A stretch of 64,000 bases of DNA. Source: Phaeosaccion multiseriatum (Eukaryota; Ochrophyta, other classes). Below the pieces are notes generated by a model. That model ran no database searches. It was not told where the DNA came from and saw nothing but the letters and a program-made list of their open reading frames with translations. Both the position numbers and the translations under genes were made by a program. Where the stretch lies: positions 3,410,001-3,474,000 of the forward strand of contig OZ218958.1 of assembly GCA_965112735.1 (NCBI GenBank). Direction: 5' to 3'. Below, piece by piece: positions 35,524 to 46,469 of the stretch. Positions within the stretch are counted from its first letter, which is position 1. Every line of letters begins with the position of its first letter.

Positions 35524-35863
35524 AGCGAAGCCGTGGGGCACTTCCCCCCCCTTCCCCTCGCCCCTTTTGCCGGGAAAGTACAGTAGAGACGATCTTTTTG
35601 GAGGGCAGGAGCGGCGGCAGTTGGTGATATGATATTACGGCTGGTATTGTAGCTTAGCTCTTTAGTTTCTCTTCGTATCCTTGGCGCCAAGTACAGTAGC
35701 GCGGGTTGTGCTCTAATTGTCTCCAAATGTGACCTCTAGGTTCTTATGTAATTTCTATCTGACTCACTCCCTACCATCGCTACATAGCGGAGAAGGCCGG
35801 GGAAGGGGGACGCGGCGAAGAAGACCCTTCGTTCACCCCCCTCCCTCAGCCTAGAGCTACTCA
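35524..35863. other. Intergenic, convergent gene ends
   Basis: About 340 bp between two convergent genes, with no simple repeats. It holds a dispersed word, GTTGGTGATATGAT, at 35620, just past the ankyrin-TPR stop codon, probably in its 3' untranslated region. Confidence 0.5.
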
Positions 35864-36889
35864 TCATGCAAGCAATTGCACGAACTCGGCGTTCTTGAGC
35901 TCGGCGATCTTTCTGTTCGCGAGCCAGTACTCCGGCACTAGAGGGTCTTTGTACTCGTTTGCAGTATATCCATAGCCTGTGTACTCGTAAAAGAAGCCCT
36001 GCGTCTGATAGAGGTAGGCCCTGAGCTCGCAACCCGAAATCCCCGTCTCTTTTGTGGACAAGAAGGCCTCCTCTGCCGGGCAGTCCGCGTCAATCGAATA
36101 GAGGGGCGAATCAGCATCTTGTCCCGTGCAGTCCTCAGGCTCGAAGCGCAGCAAGGCATCTTGAAAGCACTGACCACACATCGATGCATCGACCCCGTCT
36201 GGACTCCAGACAGGCATACTAGTGCAGTCGGTGCCCCCCTCGAAACTCTCCTCGGTCAAGGCCACAACGGCGTCGTTCACATCGGGCGCCAAATCGCCGT
36301 ATATTGTCTTTAAGGTGTTGTCCAAGTGCGACCAGTAGCCTCTGTGCGCATCGTCCGGTTTCTCAAAGACGAGGACGTAGTAGTCGTTGTCCCCCAGCGT
36401 CGGGTTGTCGCCGTATCCAATCGTTTCGAGCAGGGAGACTGTGTCGTACTGGCCGAAGACGAGCGCTTTCTCAAGCAGCTCCCTGCCGGCGACGAACGCA
36501 ATCCTTCTCCCGCGACCGGCCCACTTCAAATCCACGGGGAGTTCCCCCCCACTGGACACCGAGATCACGGCACCCATCAAGTTATCGCCCACGCATGCCG
36601 GGTGGTCGAGAATGGCGTCCTCGCCTTGGTGCGTCGACGAGAGCGCATCGATGAAGGCATCCACGGTGCAGAGGCAGTCCTCGGGGCACACAAAGCCTCC
36701 ATCCCTGCCCAGCTTAGAGACGTACAGGCCCGTCATGACCGATCCCCAGACTGCGAGGCCCAGGCAGAGGCAGCAAAGCATCGCCGCAGCAACTGGGGTG
36801 CCAAATCCCTTTGGACCCTTTGCGGTGTTCTGCACTTCCTCGCTCCATACCTGTTTCTCGACACTAACGCCTTTCAAGTCCGTCATCAT
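35864..36889 (-). CDS. Unrecognised single-pass membrane protein with Cys-rich outer domain
   Basis: Intronless frame of 341 residues from ATG at 36889 to TGA. The first 33 residues are hydrophilic, followed by one membrane segment (about 34-56, VAAAMLCCLCLGLAVWGSVM), so the topology is probably type II with the long C-terminal part outside the cytosol or in a lumen. That part has about ten cysteines, several in pairs that could form disulfides (CPEDCLC, CGQC), and many Asp, Gly and Tyr residues. I recognise no domain. The absence of introns and of low-complexity runs sets it apart from most genes nearby. Function unknown. Confidence 0.75.
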   Translation of the reverse strand: MMTDLKGVSVEKQVWSEEVQNTAKGPKGFGTPVAAAMLCCLCLGLAVWGSVMTGLYVSKLGRDGGFVCPEDCLCTVDAFIDALSSTHQGEDAILDHPACVGDNLMGAVISVSSGGELPVDLKWAGRGRRIAFVAGRELLEKALVFGQYDTVSLLETIGYGDNPTLGDNDYYVLVFEKPDDAHRGYWSHLDNTLKTIYGDLAPDVNDAVVALTEESFEGGTDCTSMPVWSPDGVDASMCGQCFQDALLRFEPEDCTGQDADSPLYSIDADCPAEEAFLSTKETGISGCELRAYLYQTQGFFYEYTGYGYTANEYKDPLVPEYWLANRKIAELKNAEFVQLLA

Positions 36890-37189
36890 CGCAGTGCTCT
36901 CTCGGTCTCTAAACCACTTGCTCTAAACCCTTGTTTGGCTGTAGTGCAGAGGTAGTAGCGGCCGCAGGAGGATCAATGAGGAAATGTATACCCTCGTGAG
37001 CAGCTTTTGCGTGGAGGGGGGTACAATAATAATTTGGAGGGAAATGGTCATGGTAGCTTCAACCTAATCATTACGTAAGAGTGCGTCGTCTGGTCTGTGC
37101 CATCCCGACAGCAACGAGTGTCTAGTCTCCTCGCACTTCCTCCTCTGTTCCGCCATGGGTCTCCGAGCCGCCATGAGTCTCCGAGTCAC

Positions 37190-37530
37190 GTCTGCCGATT
37201 GCCGCTACCTTGTCCGCCAGTTGCCGCCCCAAAGCTTCCTCAGTTTGGAGAGTGGGAGGTGTCGGGCAGCGGCAGACGGTGGCAGCCTTCGTGGACTCTC
37301 TCTTGGCGTGAGCGAGTCGAGGCTTGGGCCTGCAGACACACTGAGAGCAGGCAGGCAGTGTGGATGAGAGAGATAGTTCAAGAAGGCACTTAGCTGTCGC
37401 ACCGCAGCCGAAGAGAGGAATGGAGGGGGTGGGGGGGCGGGTAAGATGGCAGGGCTCACTGTCGCCTCCGCTCCCGCGGACCCATGCGGTTGGACCACTG
37501 TCGAAATCTGCACGGGACATTCTAGTAGGC
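37190..37530. repeat. Duplicated 3' flank, copy 1
   Basis: About 300 bp just beyond the 3' end of the first FNIP gene match 44200-44490, beyond the 3' end of the second. Shared blocks include GCCGCCCCAAAGCTTCCTCA and GGCAGCGGCAGACGGTGGCA. Overall similarity is high but clearly diverged, with small indels. It is probably 3' untranslated and terminator sequence duplicated with the gene. Confidence 0.85.
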
Positions 37531-37550
37531 TTGAAAAATAGTGATTAATT

Positions 37551-39464
37551 CTACTTAGTGATATGGTGTACCTGAAGCCCCTCGGGTAGATCTGCAGGCA
37601 GCGGGTACCCCACCCCCACCGTAAGCTTCTTCAGCCCAGCAGGTAGGCTCTCCAGAGGGCAGGAATATTGAGGGCTCAGCACAAGGGTCCGCAGAGAGGG
37701 AGGGAGGTCCAGGGGGAGGTCAAAGTCAGCCCCCATGAGCACCTCCTCTACACCATTGGGAAGGACCACGTGCTGATTGAATCCACGTCCAAAAAAGACC
37801 ATCTTCAACGAGGAAGGGAGAACGATTGGGCTGTTGAACTGTGAGTTGAATGAAAAATACAGCACCTCCAGAGAGCTTGGTAACACCAAATCAGCCTGAT
37901 CGAATCCACCTCCAAAAGTGACCTTCATCAGTGAGGAAGGGAGAGCGATTGGTCTGTTGAACAATGAGTGCTCTGAAAACTCCAACTCCTCCAGAGAGAT
38001 TGGCAACACCAAATCAGCCTGATCGAAGCCTCTTCCAAAAGTGACCTTCTTCAGCGAGGAAGGGAGAGCGATTGGCCTGTTGAACACAGAGATAGCTGAA
38101 AACCTCAGCTCCTCCAGAGAGCTTGGTAGCACCAAATCAGCCGGATCGAAGTGATATCCAAAAGTGAACTTCTTCAGCGAGGAAGGGAGAACGATAGGCC
38201 AGTTGAGCACTGAGTTCTCTGAAAAGCCCAGCTCCTCCAGACAGCTTGGTAACACCAAATCAGCCTGATTGAAGGCTTTTCCAAAAGTGACCTTCTTCAG
38301 CGAGGAAGGGAGATCGATTGGGCTGTTGAACCCTGCGCCACCTGAAAACTTCAGCTCCTCCAGACAGCTTGGTAGCAACAAATCAGCCTGATTGAAGTAA
38401 TATCCAAAGGTGACCTTCTTCAGCGAGGAAGGGAGCACGATTGGCCTGTTGAACCTTGAGTACTCTAAAAACTCCAGCTCCTCCAGAGAGCTTGGTAATA
38501 CCAAATCAGCCTGATCGAATACACCTCCAAAAGTGACCCTCTTCAGCGAGGAAGGGAGAACGATAGGCCTGTTGAGCACTGACCACATTGAAAATTCCAA
38601 CTCCTCCAGAGAGCTTGGTAGCACCAAATCAGCCTGATTGAAGTGTTCTCCAAAAGTGACCTTCTTCAGCGAGGAAGGGAGAGCGATTGGCCTGTTGAAC
38701 CTTGAGTTCCATGAAAACTCCAGCTCCTCCAGAGAGCTTGGTAGCACCAAATCAGCCTGATCGAAACATTCTCCAAAAGTGACCTTCTTCAGCGAGGGGG
38801 GGAGAACGATTGGCCTGTTGAACTCTGAATCCTCTGAAAACCTCAGCTCCTCCAGAGAGCTTGGTAGCACCAAATCAGCCCGATCGAAGTGATATCCAAA
38901 AGTGACCTTCTTCAGCGAGGAAGGGAGATCGATTGGCCTGTTGAACTCTGAGTCCTCTGAAAACCTCAGCTCCTCCAGAGAGCTTGGTAGCACCAAGTCC
39001 GCCTCATTAAAGCCGTTAGGCAGCTCCACCCGCTTGACTGAAGGGGGTAGCACGGCCAACACTCCCGACACACTCACAGCCAGGGTATAGTCGTCAAAGC
39101 GCACAGCTTTGACATGAAATGACCTCTCCTGCCCGGGCAGCCCGGCATCATGATCCGGTCTCTGCTGCTGCTGCTGCTGCCGCTTCAGCATGTCAAGGAG
39201 ACGCTGCTGAGTATCACCCGGGATAGCGGCCCTGAAGACCAAAGTGCGAGAGGTAACCTCGTCAACGTCTCCGTGAATGCCCCATAGGTCCTTGCTCGAC
39301 ATTTCTCCCGCCATTATGGTCAAGGCGGCTACTGCGACTCTACTACCCTCCGAGACAGCAGCCGCAGTAGCCGCAGCAGGGTCTCCCAAGGACAGCAGAG
39401 CGGAGCCCGCCGTGCTCGATCCCCCGCTCCCCGTCCCCGCGCTCTCGCCATGTTCCGCCTCCAT
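37551..39464 (-). CDS. FNIP-type leucine-rich repeat protein 1
   Basis: Intronless frame of 637 residues. After an Ala/Ser-rich start and a short helical region (MSSKDLWGIHGDVDEVTSR, then a polyGln run), the rest is about ten double repeats of 40-41 residues with the core LVLPSSLEEL, FNRPI, LPSSLKKVTFG and F(D/N)QAD. FNRPI/FNSPI and LPSSLK are the hallmarks of FNIP repeats, a leucine-rich repeat class abundant in Dictyostelium, some protists and giant viruses. It ends in a divergent cap (LPAGLKKLTVG). Repeats differ by few bases over 120 bp, so they have been duplicated or homogenised recently. No signal peptide or kinase or F-box domain is visible. Likely a protein-binding scaffold; partner unknown. 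Confidence 0.85.
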   Translation of the reverse strand: MEAEHGESAGTGSGGSSTAGSALLSLGDPAAATAAAVSEGSRVAVAALTIMAGEMSSKDLWGIHGDVDEVTSRTLVFRAAIPGDTQQRLLDMLKRQQQQQQRPDHDAGLPGQERSFHVKAVRFDDYTLAVSVSGVLAVLPPSVKRVELPNGFNEADLVLPSSLEELRFSEDSEFNRPIDLPSSLKKVTFGYHFDRADLVLPSSLEELRFSEDSEFNRPIVLPPSLKKVTFGECFDQADLVLPSSLEELEFSWNSRFNRPIALPSSLKKVTFGEHFNQADLVLPSSLEELEFSMWSVLNRPIVLPSSLKRVTFGGVFDQADLVLPSSLEELEFLEYSRFNRPIVLPSSLKKVTFGYYFNQADLLLPSCLEELKFSGGAGFNSPIDLPSSLKKVTFGKAFNQADLVLPSCLEELGFSENSVLNWPIVLPSSLKKFTFGYHFDPADLVLPSSLEELRFSAISVFNRPIALPSSLKKVTFGRGFDQADLVLPISLEELEFSEHSLFNRPIALPSSLMKVTFGGGFDQADLVLPSSLEVLYFSFNSQFNSPIVLPSSLKMVFFGRGFNQHVVLPNGVEEVLMGADFDLPLDLPPSLRTLVLSPQYSCPLESLPAGLKKLTVGVGYPLPADLPEGLQVHHITK

Positions 39465-39576
39465 GTCTTCCTCCTCTTCCTACGCCGCCCGCCGCCCGCC
39501 GCCCTGTCGTAGGTCAGAAGCTCTTCGTATCAGCCTTCGTGAATAGCTGGCCCCTGATGCACTAGGGAAGAGTGGG

Positions 39577-39775
39577 TGGAGGTCTTCCTATCCACTCAAT
39601 TACCTGCCTTTTCCCATCCGCTGCCTTCCCTCTCCTTCCTTCCTTCCTTCCTTCCTTCCTTCCTTCCTTTATTTCCCTCCTTCCCTCTCCTTCCTTCCTT
39701 CCTTCCTTCCTTCTCTCCTTCCTTCCTTTCCTCTCCTTCCCTCTCCTTGCTGCCTCTCTCCCTCCCTCCCCTCCT
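39577..39775. repeat. (CCTT)n pyrimidine tract
   Basis: CCTT and CTCC repeats upstream of the probable exon at 39785, ending in a CAG acceptor. The divergent FNIP gene starts at 39464. Confidence 0.7.
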
Positions 39776-39784
39776 TCGCGACAG

Positions 39785-40992
39785 AGGCGCCTCTGTCGTA
39801 TCTCTCAGAGCTCTCTCACCAGCAGCTTCCAGAACCCCGGGGGGCAGCAGGTCCGAGACAAAGTGCTGCAGAAGGCTTGCACAACATTCCTCGTCCCCAC
39901 CTTTCCTCAGGTCAGAGCCAGAGCCAGAGAGAGAGAGAAAGAGGAGGAGGGGGGTGGGCAGGGGTATGGGTAGAAGCTGAGAGAGAGGGGGGCAGGGGCA
40001 GAGACACAAAGAGAGGCAGGGGCCGACAGCCACAGAGAGGCAGAGGTAGAAGCAGAGAGGGAGGCAGGGGGTGGAGGCAAAGGCCGAGGCAGAGGCCCGG
40101 AGCGAGGGATGCTGTGCGAGCCTTTAAGCCTCCTCCCCCTCCCCACCCCTCCTCTCCTCAGATGATCGAGCCGTCGCTGGAGTGGCTACGCCTCTCCTGT
40201 GGACGACTTATTTGCCCAGGCCGCCATCGAGGAGCCTAGACCGCAGCAACAGCAGCAGCAGCAGCCGTTGGTGGTACGGCAGGAGCAACAATTAGTGGTG
40301 CGGGAGGGGCAGCAGTTGGTGGTGCGGGAGGGGCAGCAGTTGGTGGTACGGCAGGAGCAGCCGCGTGCAGTGTCCCCGGTGCCCTTGTCTGGCGTAGCAA
40401 CGATGGTGCAGGAGGCCCAAGGGCGTGACACCCAAGTAGAGGAAGGAGCTGAGCCGCGAGCAGAGGTTTACACCCCGCGGAGGGGCGGCGGCGAGAAGGG
40501 AGGTGAGAGGGATAGCAGCAATGAGAGGGGCAGTGAGAGGGACAGTGAGAGGGACAGCAGCGAGAGGGGCTGGAGCGGCTCGAGAAGGAGTGTGTCGAGG
40601 GGAAGTAGCGGCGGATTCTCGTGCAGCAGCGACTACGCCTGCGAGCGAGGAGAAGGAGGCCACGACAGTACCATGAGTCCACATGGGCTGCCGCAGCGGG
40701 AGAAGCAGCATCAGCAGGTGGTGATACGGCAGCAACCATCCCCTGTGGCAAGTGGGGAGACGACTCATGAGGAGTCCCCCTGGGCAGAGCCTCAGCCATC
40801 TGTGAATGTGTCTCCAACGACCGCTGCGGTAAGCCCCTCTGCCAGTTCTGCAGCTGCCGTGTCTCCCGGCCTGCTGCCCCCTGAGACTAGTGTGAGTTTG
40901 AGTTCGTCTCCTGCGTCTAGCGTGCTGCCCCCAGGGAATGATGCACCCCCTGGAACAATTTGTGAGCTCCCTGGGACAAGAGAAGTGGCCGC

Positions 40993-41028
<36 letters not shown>

Positions 41029-43769
41029 GTTGAGGGCCGACCATGCCTCCAAAGGGTGGGGGGTGATGGACAGTGACTGTGACTCCGAGGAAGACTCACA
41101 GTTGGCACAGCTCCAGAGAGAGGCGGACAGGGCGGAGGCAAAGCGCTTGGAGGCGGCAAGTGAGCTCGAGAAAGCGGAGAGAGGGGTGGACCAGCTGAGG
41201 AGGAGCAAGCAGCAGCAGGAGGAGGAGGAGCAAAGGACAAGGGAGGAGCAGGCACGGCAGGAGGCAGAACGGGCAGAGGAGGAGGACAGGGAGCGGAAGA
41301 GGCGAGAGGAACAGGCAGAGGCGGAGAGGAGGAGAGAGAAGACAAGGCGGAGGAGGAGGAGGGCGAGGGTGAGGAAGGCCAAGGAGAAGAGGACCGAGTG
41401 CCTGAGGGAAGCTCACACGGCGGCGAGGGACAAAGCTGAGAAGCAGGAGGCCCAAGTAGAGGAGGTTGTGACTCAAGCCGAGCAGTTGGTGGTTCAGGCG
41501 GAGAGGGGCGTGAAGGAGCTCGAGAGAGTCAAGGCAGAGCGGGAGAGAGCGAAAGCGGAGGGCAAGGGCAAGGCAGAGGAGGAGAGGGGGGAGGGGGAGG
41601 GGGAGGTGGAGAAGGAGAAGGACGAGGAGGAGGAGAGGGAGGAGGATGTGCGAGAGGCCCAAGCAGGGGTAGCAGCGCTGGCCAAGCTGTGGGTAGCTCA
41701 GGCACATCTTTTGGACGTTACAGCAAAGGCGGTGCGTGAGCTCAAGGGGCAGCAGGAGGGAGACCTTCTTCTTGTCGAGCAGGACCAGCAGCAGCAGTTG
41801 GTGATACAGCAGCAGCTACAGCAGGAGGAGGAGGAGGAAGAGGAGGAGGAGGAGGAGGAGGAGGCTACATCTGATGAAGGGGGCGACGAAGAAGCACCAC
41901 TAAGTGACACAGATGATGACATCGCCAATGCTTTGGATGTGCAACAGAGGCAGGAGGAGGTGATGAATGTGTGGGTAGAGCAGCAGCGGCGGACGCTCGT
42001 ACAAGCACAGCAACGGCTCCAAGCCGCACAAGAGGCTGTGACTGGGGCAGAGCGGGACCATACAGAGGCTGTGGAGCGAGCAGCGGCGCTGAGCAAGGCG
42101 GTAGGGAAGGAGAAGGAGAGGCGGAGGCTGAGGAGGAGGATCGAGGAGGCGAGGAGGGGTGAGCAGAGCGCTTGGGAGAGGGTGAGGGAGAAGGTCCTGG
42201 AGGGGCAAAGACTGGAGAGGCAGGTGAGGGCCGCGGCGGATGCCTTTCTTGCCCAGGGGGGGAAACGGAGAGGCCTCCAGCATCAGCCTGCGGAGGGTCC
42301 AGGGGGGCAGCAGCTGCCCCAGCCCGAGGGGGGGGGGGGCTGGGGATGAGGGCGGGAGAGGGGCAGACGCCATAACAACAAGAATCAGGGCCAGTGTGAG
42401 TGCCAGTGAGGATGCCAGTGTGAGTGCCAGTGCTGGAGGAGCGGTCCAGGCCCAAGGGGATGCCGTAGCAGACCAGCAAGGGACGCAAGGGAGGGGAGGA
42501 AGGAGAGGGAGAAGGCCCTCTAATGATGATCAGCACGAGGACAGTCGCGATGCCCGGACCCCTTCAGTGGAGCCCTCACTAGGCAGCGGGGACAGTCGGG
42601 AGGGAGAGCGGGGACAGGGAGGGGGGGGAAGGGGAGGGGGAGGGGGAGGTGGAGGCACGCACCACCCGAATCGCGGTAAACACCGCAGCCCCGTTCGGTC
42701 GCGGCGAAGTGAGGCCTCCGAGGGTGGCGAGGCGAGGAGGGAGAGGGGGGAGGCGAGGCAGCGACGGGGAAGGGCAGGGACGGGCCTTAGGGCAGCGCAT
42801 TCACACTGAAACTGGCTCGGACACTGATACCCTCACTGGCACGCATAGTGGCAGCGAGGCAGCGAGGAGGCGGAGGAGGCGCAGGAGGAGAAGGAGGGGC
42901 AGCGGTGAGGGGATTGAGGGGGGGTGTGACGGTGAGGACTGGAGTCAGGAGCGCGACGGCGGAGGTGGAGAGGAGGTGTGGGAGGGGAGGAGGAGGAGGA
43001 GGAGGAGGAGGAGCAGCGTCGGCTCCTCTGGGCCTATTCCTTATCCGCCCCTCTCTCGGGGGGCGGCGGAGGCGGGCAGGCAGGGGCAACAGGGGGGCAG
43101 ACGGCGGAGGAGCAGCCTTGGCGTGAGCGGACAGGACCGCAGCAGACGAGAGAGCTTGTTGGCCGACTCTATAGAGCACTCCGTTGGTAGAGATGAAGAC
43201 GCGGGGAGGAGGCAGAGGAGGAGGAGGAGGAGGAGCCGCTCACCCACACCCGACAGCCCGAGAGGAGGTGAGGGGGGTACTGAGGACACAAGAAGGGGCA
43301 GCACGAGAGGGAGCCCCGGTAGAGGAAGCCCCAGCAGCCCTCGGAGCGCCGCCAGCAGAGGGCAGGGGCAGGGGCAGTCATATGGGCATGGGCGGGATGG
43401 AGAGGACTCCGAGTCGGTGCTGAACGGCATCCTCAGGCACACCGCCACCTTAGCCGACGCCGTGGCCAAGAGGCACATGTCGCTCGCCGTCTCAGCCGAG
43501 GCCTCCGAACAGTAAGTCAGTAAGTCAGTAAGCGAATGAGAGTGACGGTAGTGACGGTGAGGCTGAGGGGTGGGGCTTGTGTGGTTGTGTGTGTTGAGTT
43601 TGAGTGTTGAGCCTGCTGTACCCGTCTCGTCTCGCAACCAACACCGGGGCAGGGCAGGCAGGGCTCAGCGGCTCTACGCCCACCCCGAAGGAAGCCCCAA
43701 AGCTCCAAGGACAAGGGGACCTCTGCTCATTCTGAGACACCATCAGCACTCACGGACACTGTGTCCTGA
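39785..43769 (+). CDS. Coiled-coil, low-complexity protein with apparent frameshifts; 5' end unresolved
   Basis: Probable exons are 39785-39910 (QQVRDKVLQKACTTFLVP), 40162 to about 43512, and 43658-43769 (donor GTAAGT inside the penultimate frame, phase 2, ending at TGA). The long exon encodes a LVVRQ/LVVRE Gln-rich start, a Ser-rich middle, about 330 residues of RE/EA-rich coiled coil, and an Arg/Ser/Gly-rich tail. The frame is not continuous: a base seems missing near 40195, where MIEPSLEWLRLS would otherwise lead into VDDLFAQAAIEEP, and it shifts again at or near the G-runs of 42327-42340 and 42620-42650. These sit at homopolymers, so assembly error is as likely as decay. No start codon is clear upstream of 39785. 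Function not recognised. Confidence 0.5.
40260..40372 (+). repeat. In-frame tandem of the GTTGGTG word (LVVR repeats)
   Basis: Four near-copies of a 27-30 bp unit encoding QQLVVREG or QQLVVRQEQ, each starting CAG plus TTGGTGGT or a close variant. This is a tandem form of the dispersed word seen singly elsewhere. Confidence 0.8.
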
Positions 43770-44199
43770 CACCACCCGCTCTTGACACTAATTGGAACTG
43801 CCACAGGCTCATCGGTATGGGGGCTTCCCTTGTGGGGGAGGGCAGCGCGGTGTATGAGGCAGCAAGCCCCACTGCTTCTCGCAACTCAAGCTGGCCCTAC
43901 AGCGAAGCAGACTGACGTCTGACTTGAGGCCGTCAGCGCTTTGTAGTACCTGGTGTCCACCAGCTGGCCGTACGGCCAGGGCGGCTGAGAGAGGACTGAG
44001 TGGGGACTGACTGAAGAGGGAGACAAAGAGGGACTCTCTCTTGCACTCTGATATCTGTACCTGGTGTCAGCCCCAACCCCCTCGTGGCGCTGCGACTCCC
44101 ACTCCTTGGATCCTACACCAACCAACACACTTTTGAGTCTTTCCGTCCTGGCCGGCCCATAGCTAGCTAGGCCTACCCATCGACGCAGATGGCTCATTC
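43770..44199. other. Intergenic, no gene recognised
   Basis: Unique sequence between the coiled-coil gene and the duplicated flank. A short ACCTGGTGTC word occurs twice. No domain is visible in its small open frames. Confidence 0.4.
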
Positions 44200-44490
44200 C
44201 AGTGGCCGCCCCAAAGCTTCCTCAAACGGGAGAGCGGGAGGTGTCGGGCAGCGGCAGACGGTGGCAGCCTTCGTGGACTCTCTCTTGGCCTGGGTGAGTC
44301 GAGGCCTGGGCCTGCAGGCAGACACTCTGAGAGCAGGCAGGCAGTGATGATAACAAAGACAGTTCAAGAGGGCACTTTGCTGTCGCACCGCAGCGGAAGG
44401 GAGGGGTGGGCGAGCGGAGGGTGGCAGGTCAGGATAGGCCTCACTCCTGGTTGGAGCACTGTAGACGCTCCCACGTGGTACCATTCTAGT
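44200..44490. repeat. Duplicated 3' flank, copy 2
   Basis: Homologue of 37190-37530, in the same position and orientation relative to the second FNIP gene. Between the flank and the coding end lies an AT-rich spacer with a run of 15-16 A at about 44551-44566. Confidence 0.85.
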
Positions 44491-44569
44491 AGGGGCAGTT
44501 GAGCAGTACGATCAAAACAAATTCACCAAAGAAATGTCTTAATTAATTTAAAAAAAAAAAAAAAGTATT

Positions 44570-46230
44570 TTAGGGTAGGGAATTATCACGGTGTACCTGA
44601 AGCCCCTCGGGGAGGTCTGCAGGCAGTGGGTACCCCCACCCCACCGTAAGCTTCTTCAGCCCAGCAGGTAGGCTCGGAAGAGGGCAGGAGGATTCAGGAC
44701 TCAGTGTAAGAGCCTGCACAGAGGGAGGGAGGTCCAGGGGGAGGTTAAAGTCAGCCCCCATTTCCACCTCCTCTACACCATTGGGAAGGACCACAGGCTG
44801 ATTGAATCCACCTCCAAAAGTGACCTTCTTCAGCGAGGAAGGGAGAACGATTGGCCTGTTGAACACTGAGAGGCCTGAAAACTTCAGCTCCTCCAGAGAG
44901 CTTGGTAGCACCAAATCAGCCTGATCGAAGTGTAATCCAAAAGTGACCTTCTTCAGCGAGGAAGGGAGATCGATTGGCCTGTTAAACCTTGAGCGGTCTG
45001 AAAACTTCAGCTCCTCCAAAGAGCTTGGTAGCACCAAATCAGCCTGATCGAAGAAAACTCCAAAAGTGACCTTCTTCAGCGAGGAAGGGAGAACGATTGG
45101 GCTGTTGAACTGTGACATTAATGAAAACTCCAGCTCCTCCAAAGAGCTTGGTAACACCAAATCAGCCTGATCGAAGGGAGCTCTTCCAAAAGTGACCTTC
45201 TTCAGCGAGGAAGGGAGATCGATTGGCCTGTTGAGCCTTGAGTTCCATAAATCCAGCTCCTCCAGAGAGCTTGGTAACACCAAATCAGCCCGATCGAAGC
45301 AGAATCCAAAGGTGACCTTCTTCAGGGAGGAAGGGAGAACGATTGGCCCGTTGAACGATGAGTTCCATGAAAATTTCAACTCCTCCAGAGAGCTTGGTAG
45401 CACCAAATCAGCCTGATCGAAGGAATTTCCAAAAGTGACCATCTTCAGTGAGGAAGGGAGAACGATTGGCCTGGCAACAATGAGTTCGATGAAAACTCCA
45501 CCTCCTCCAGAGAGCTTGGTAGCACCAAATCAGCCTGATTGAAGCGCCGGCCAAAAGTGACCTTCTTCAGTGAGGAAGGAAGACCGATACGCCTGTTGAA
45601 CCACGACAATGGTGGAAACTCCACCTCCTCCACGCCGCTCCGCACAACAGCGTCGCAAGCATCGAAGAACTCCGAAAAACCCACACGCTTGACCGACAGT
45701 GGCAACAGCGCCAACACTTTGAGAGCAAGAGCCGCATCAGTTGGAGTCAGCTCGTCAGCGCCTTGACGTTGGATGCCGAGGCGCACCGCCCCGACGGGAA
45801 AGGAGCCCGCCATACCATGGTCCGGCTGCCTCGCCCTAACCCTCCCCGACCTTCGAAGCCCTTCCACGGCATGTCTTCCCCTCATGGAGGCGGGAGGAGG
45901 GGAGGAAGCCGCAGCAAGGCGTTGAGTCTCCTCGCGCTCCCGCTGTTGCTGCTGCTTCAGCATGCTCAGCACCCGTGACTGGATAGCTTGTGGCATCTCG
46001 GCTTTGATCACCAAAGCGCGGGAAGTTAACTTGTCCACCTCCTTGCATACTCCCCACAGAGCCTTGTTCGAAACACGGCCGGCAACCACCCTCAATGCCG
46101 CCGGCCCGCTGCTGCTGAGACTGGTGCGCTCTGGCAAATTTCCCCCCGCTCCATCGGTCTTTTGATGACTTTCTTCCACCACGCTGTCCCCCCCCTTCGT
46201 TTCACCTCCCTTCGACGTGCTGCCCTTCAT
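44570..46230 (-). pseudogene. FNIP-type leucine-rich repeat gene 2, frameshifted
   Basis: Paralogue of the gene at 37551-39464. The N-terminal half (46230 to about 45470) keeps the same layout: ALWGVCKEVDKLTSRAL matches the DLWGIHGDVDEVTSRTL region of gene 1, then a Gln run and FNIP repeats. Near 45475 the frame breaks: where sister repeats have GGCCTGTTGAACAATGAG the sequence reads GGCCTGGCAACAATGAG, one base shorter, and the N-terminal frame stops soon after. The repeats continue in another frame for about 290 more codons to 44570, with no other break, in about six double repeats and the same LPAGLKKLTVG cap. A single indel in otherwise clean sequence means recent loss, an allelic difference or a sequencing error. 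Confidence 0.8.
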
Positions 46231-46469
46231 TGTACTCTCTCTCCTTCCCCCTTTCCAGCGTCACTTCAATACTTCACTGTGGTGGGGTGGTGTAGTAGAC
46301 CGACTGATCGGGAATAGGGGGGAAGAACGTCAAAAAGGAGCTGACTTGACGTGTTGGTGCTAGAATCGTCGAGGGCTCACAGCTCCGAGGGCTAGAAGAG
46401 GGGGGGGGCAATAATCGGCCTCTTCCTCTTCCTTTCGATTCCCACCTCTGCTTCTCTTACGATTCCAAC
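46231..46469. promoter_or_regulatory. Short divergent spacer
   Basis: About 240 bp between the start of FNIP gene 2 and the ankyrin-type pseudogene. Unique sequence, moderately AT-rich compared with the rest. Confidence 0.3.

Noticed and set aside
37122-37520. Open frames in the duplicated 3' flank as a second gene
   Set aside because: The matching frames in the two copies diverge with frame-breaking indels, which fits untranslated sequence better than a coding region.
44551-44566. A-run as the poly(A) tail of a retroposed FNIP gene
   Set aside because: The A-run is on the plus strand, whereas a tail of the minus-strand gene would appear as T on the plus strand.
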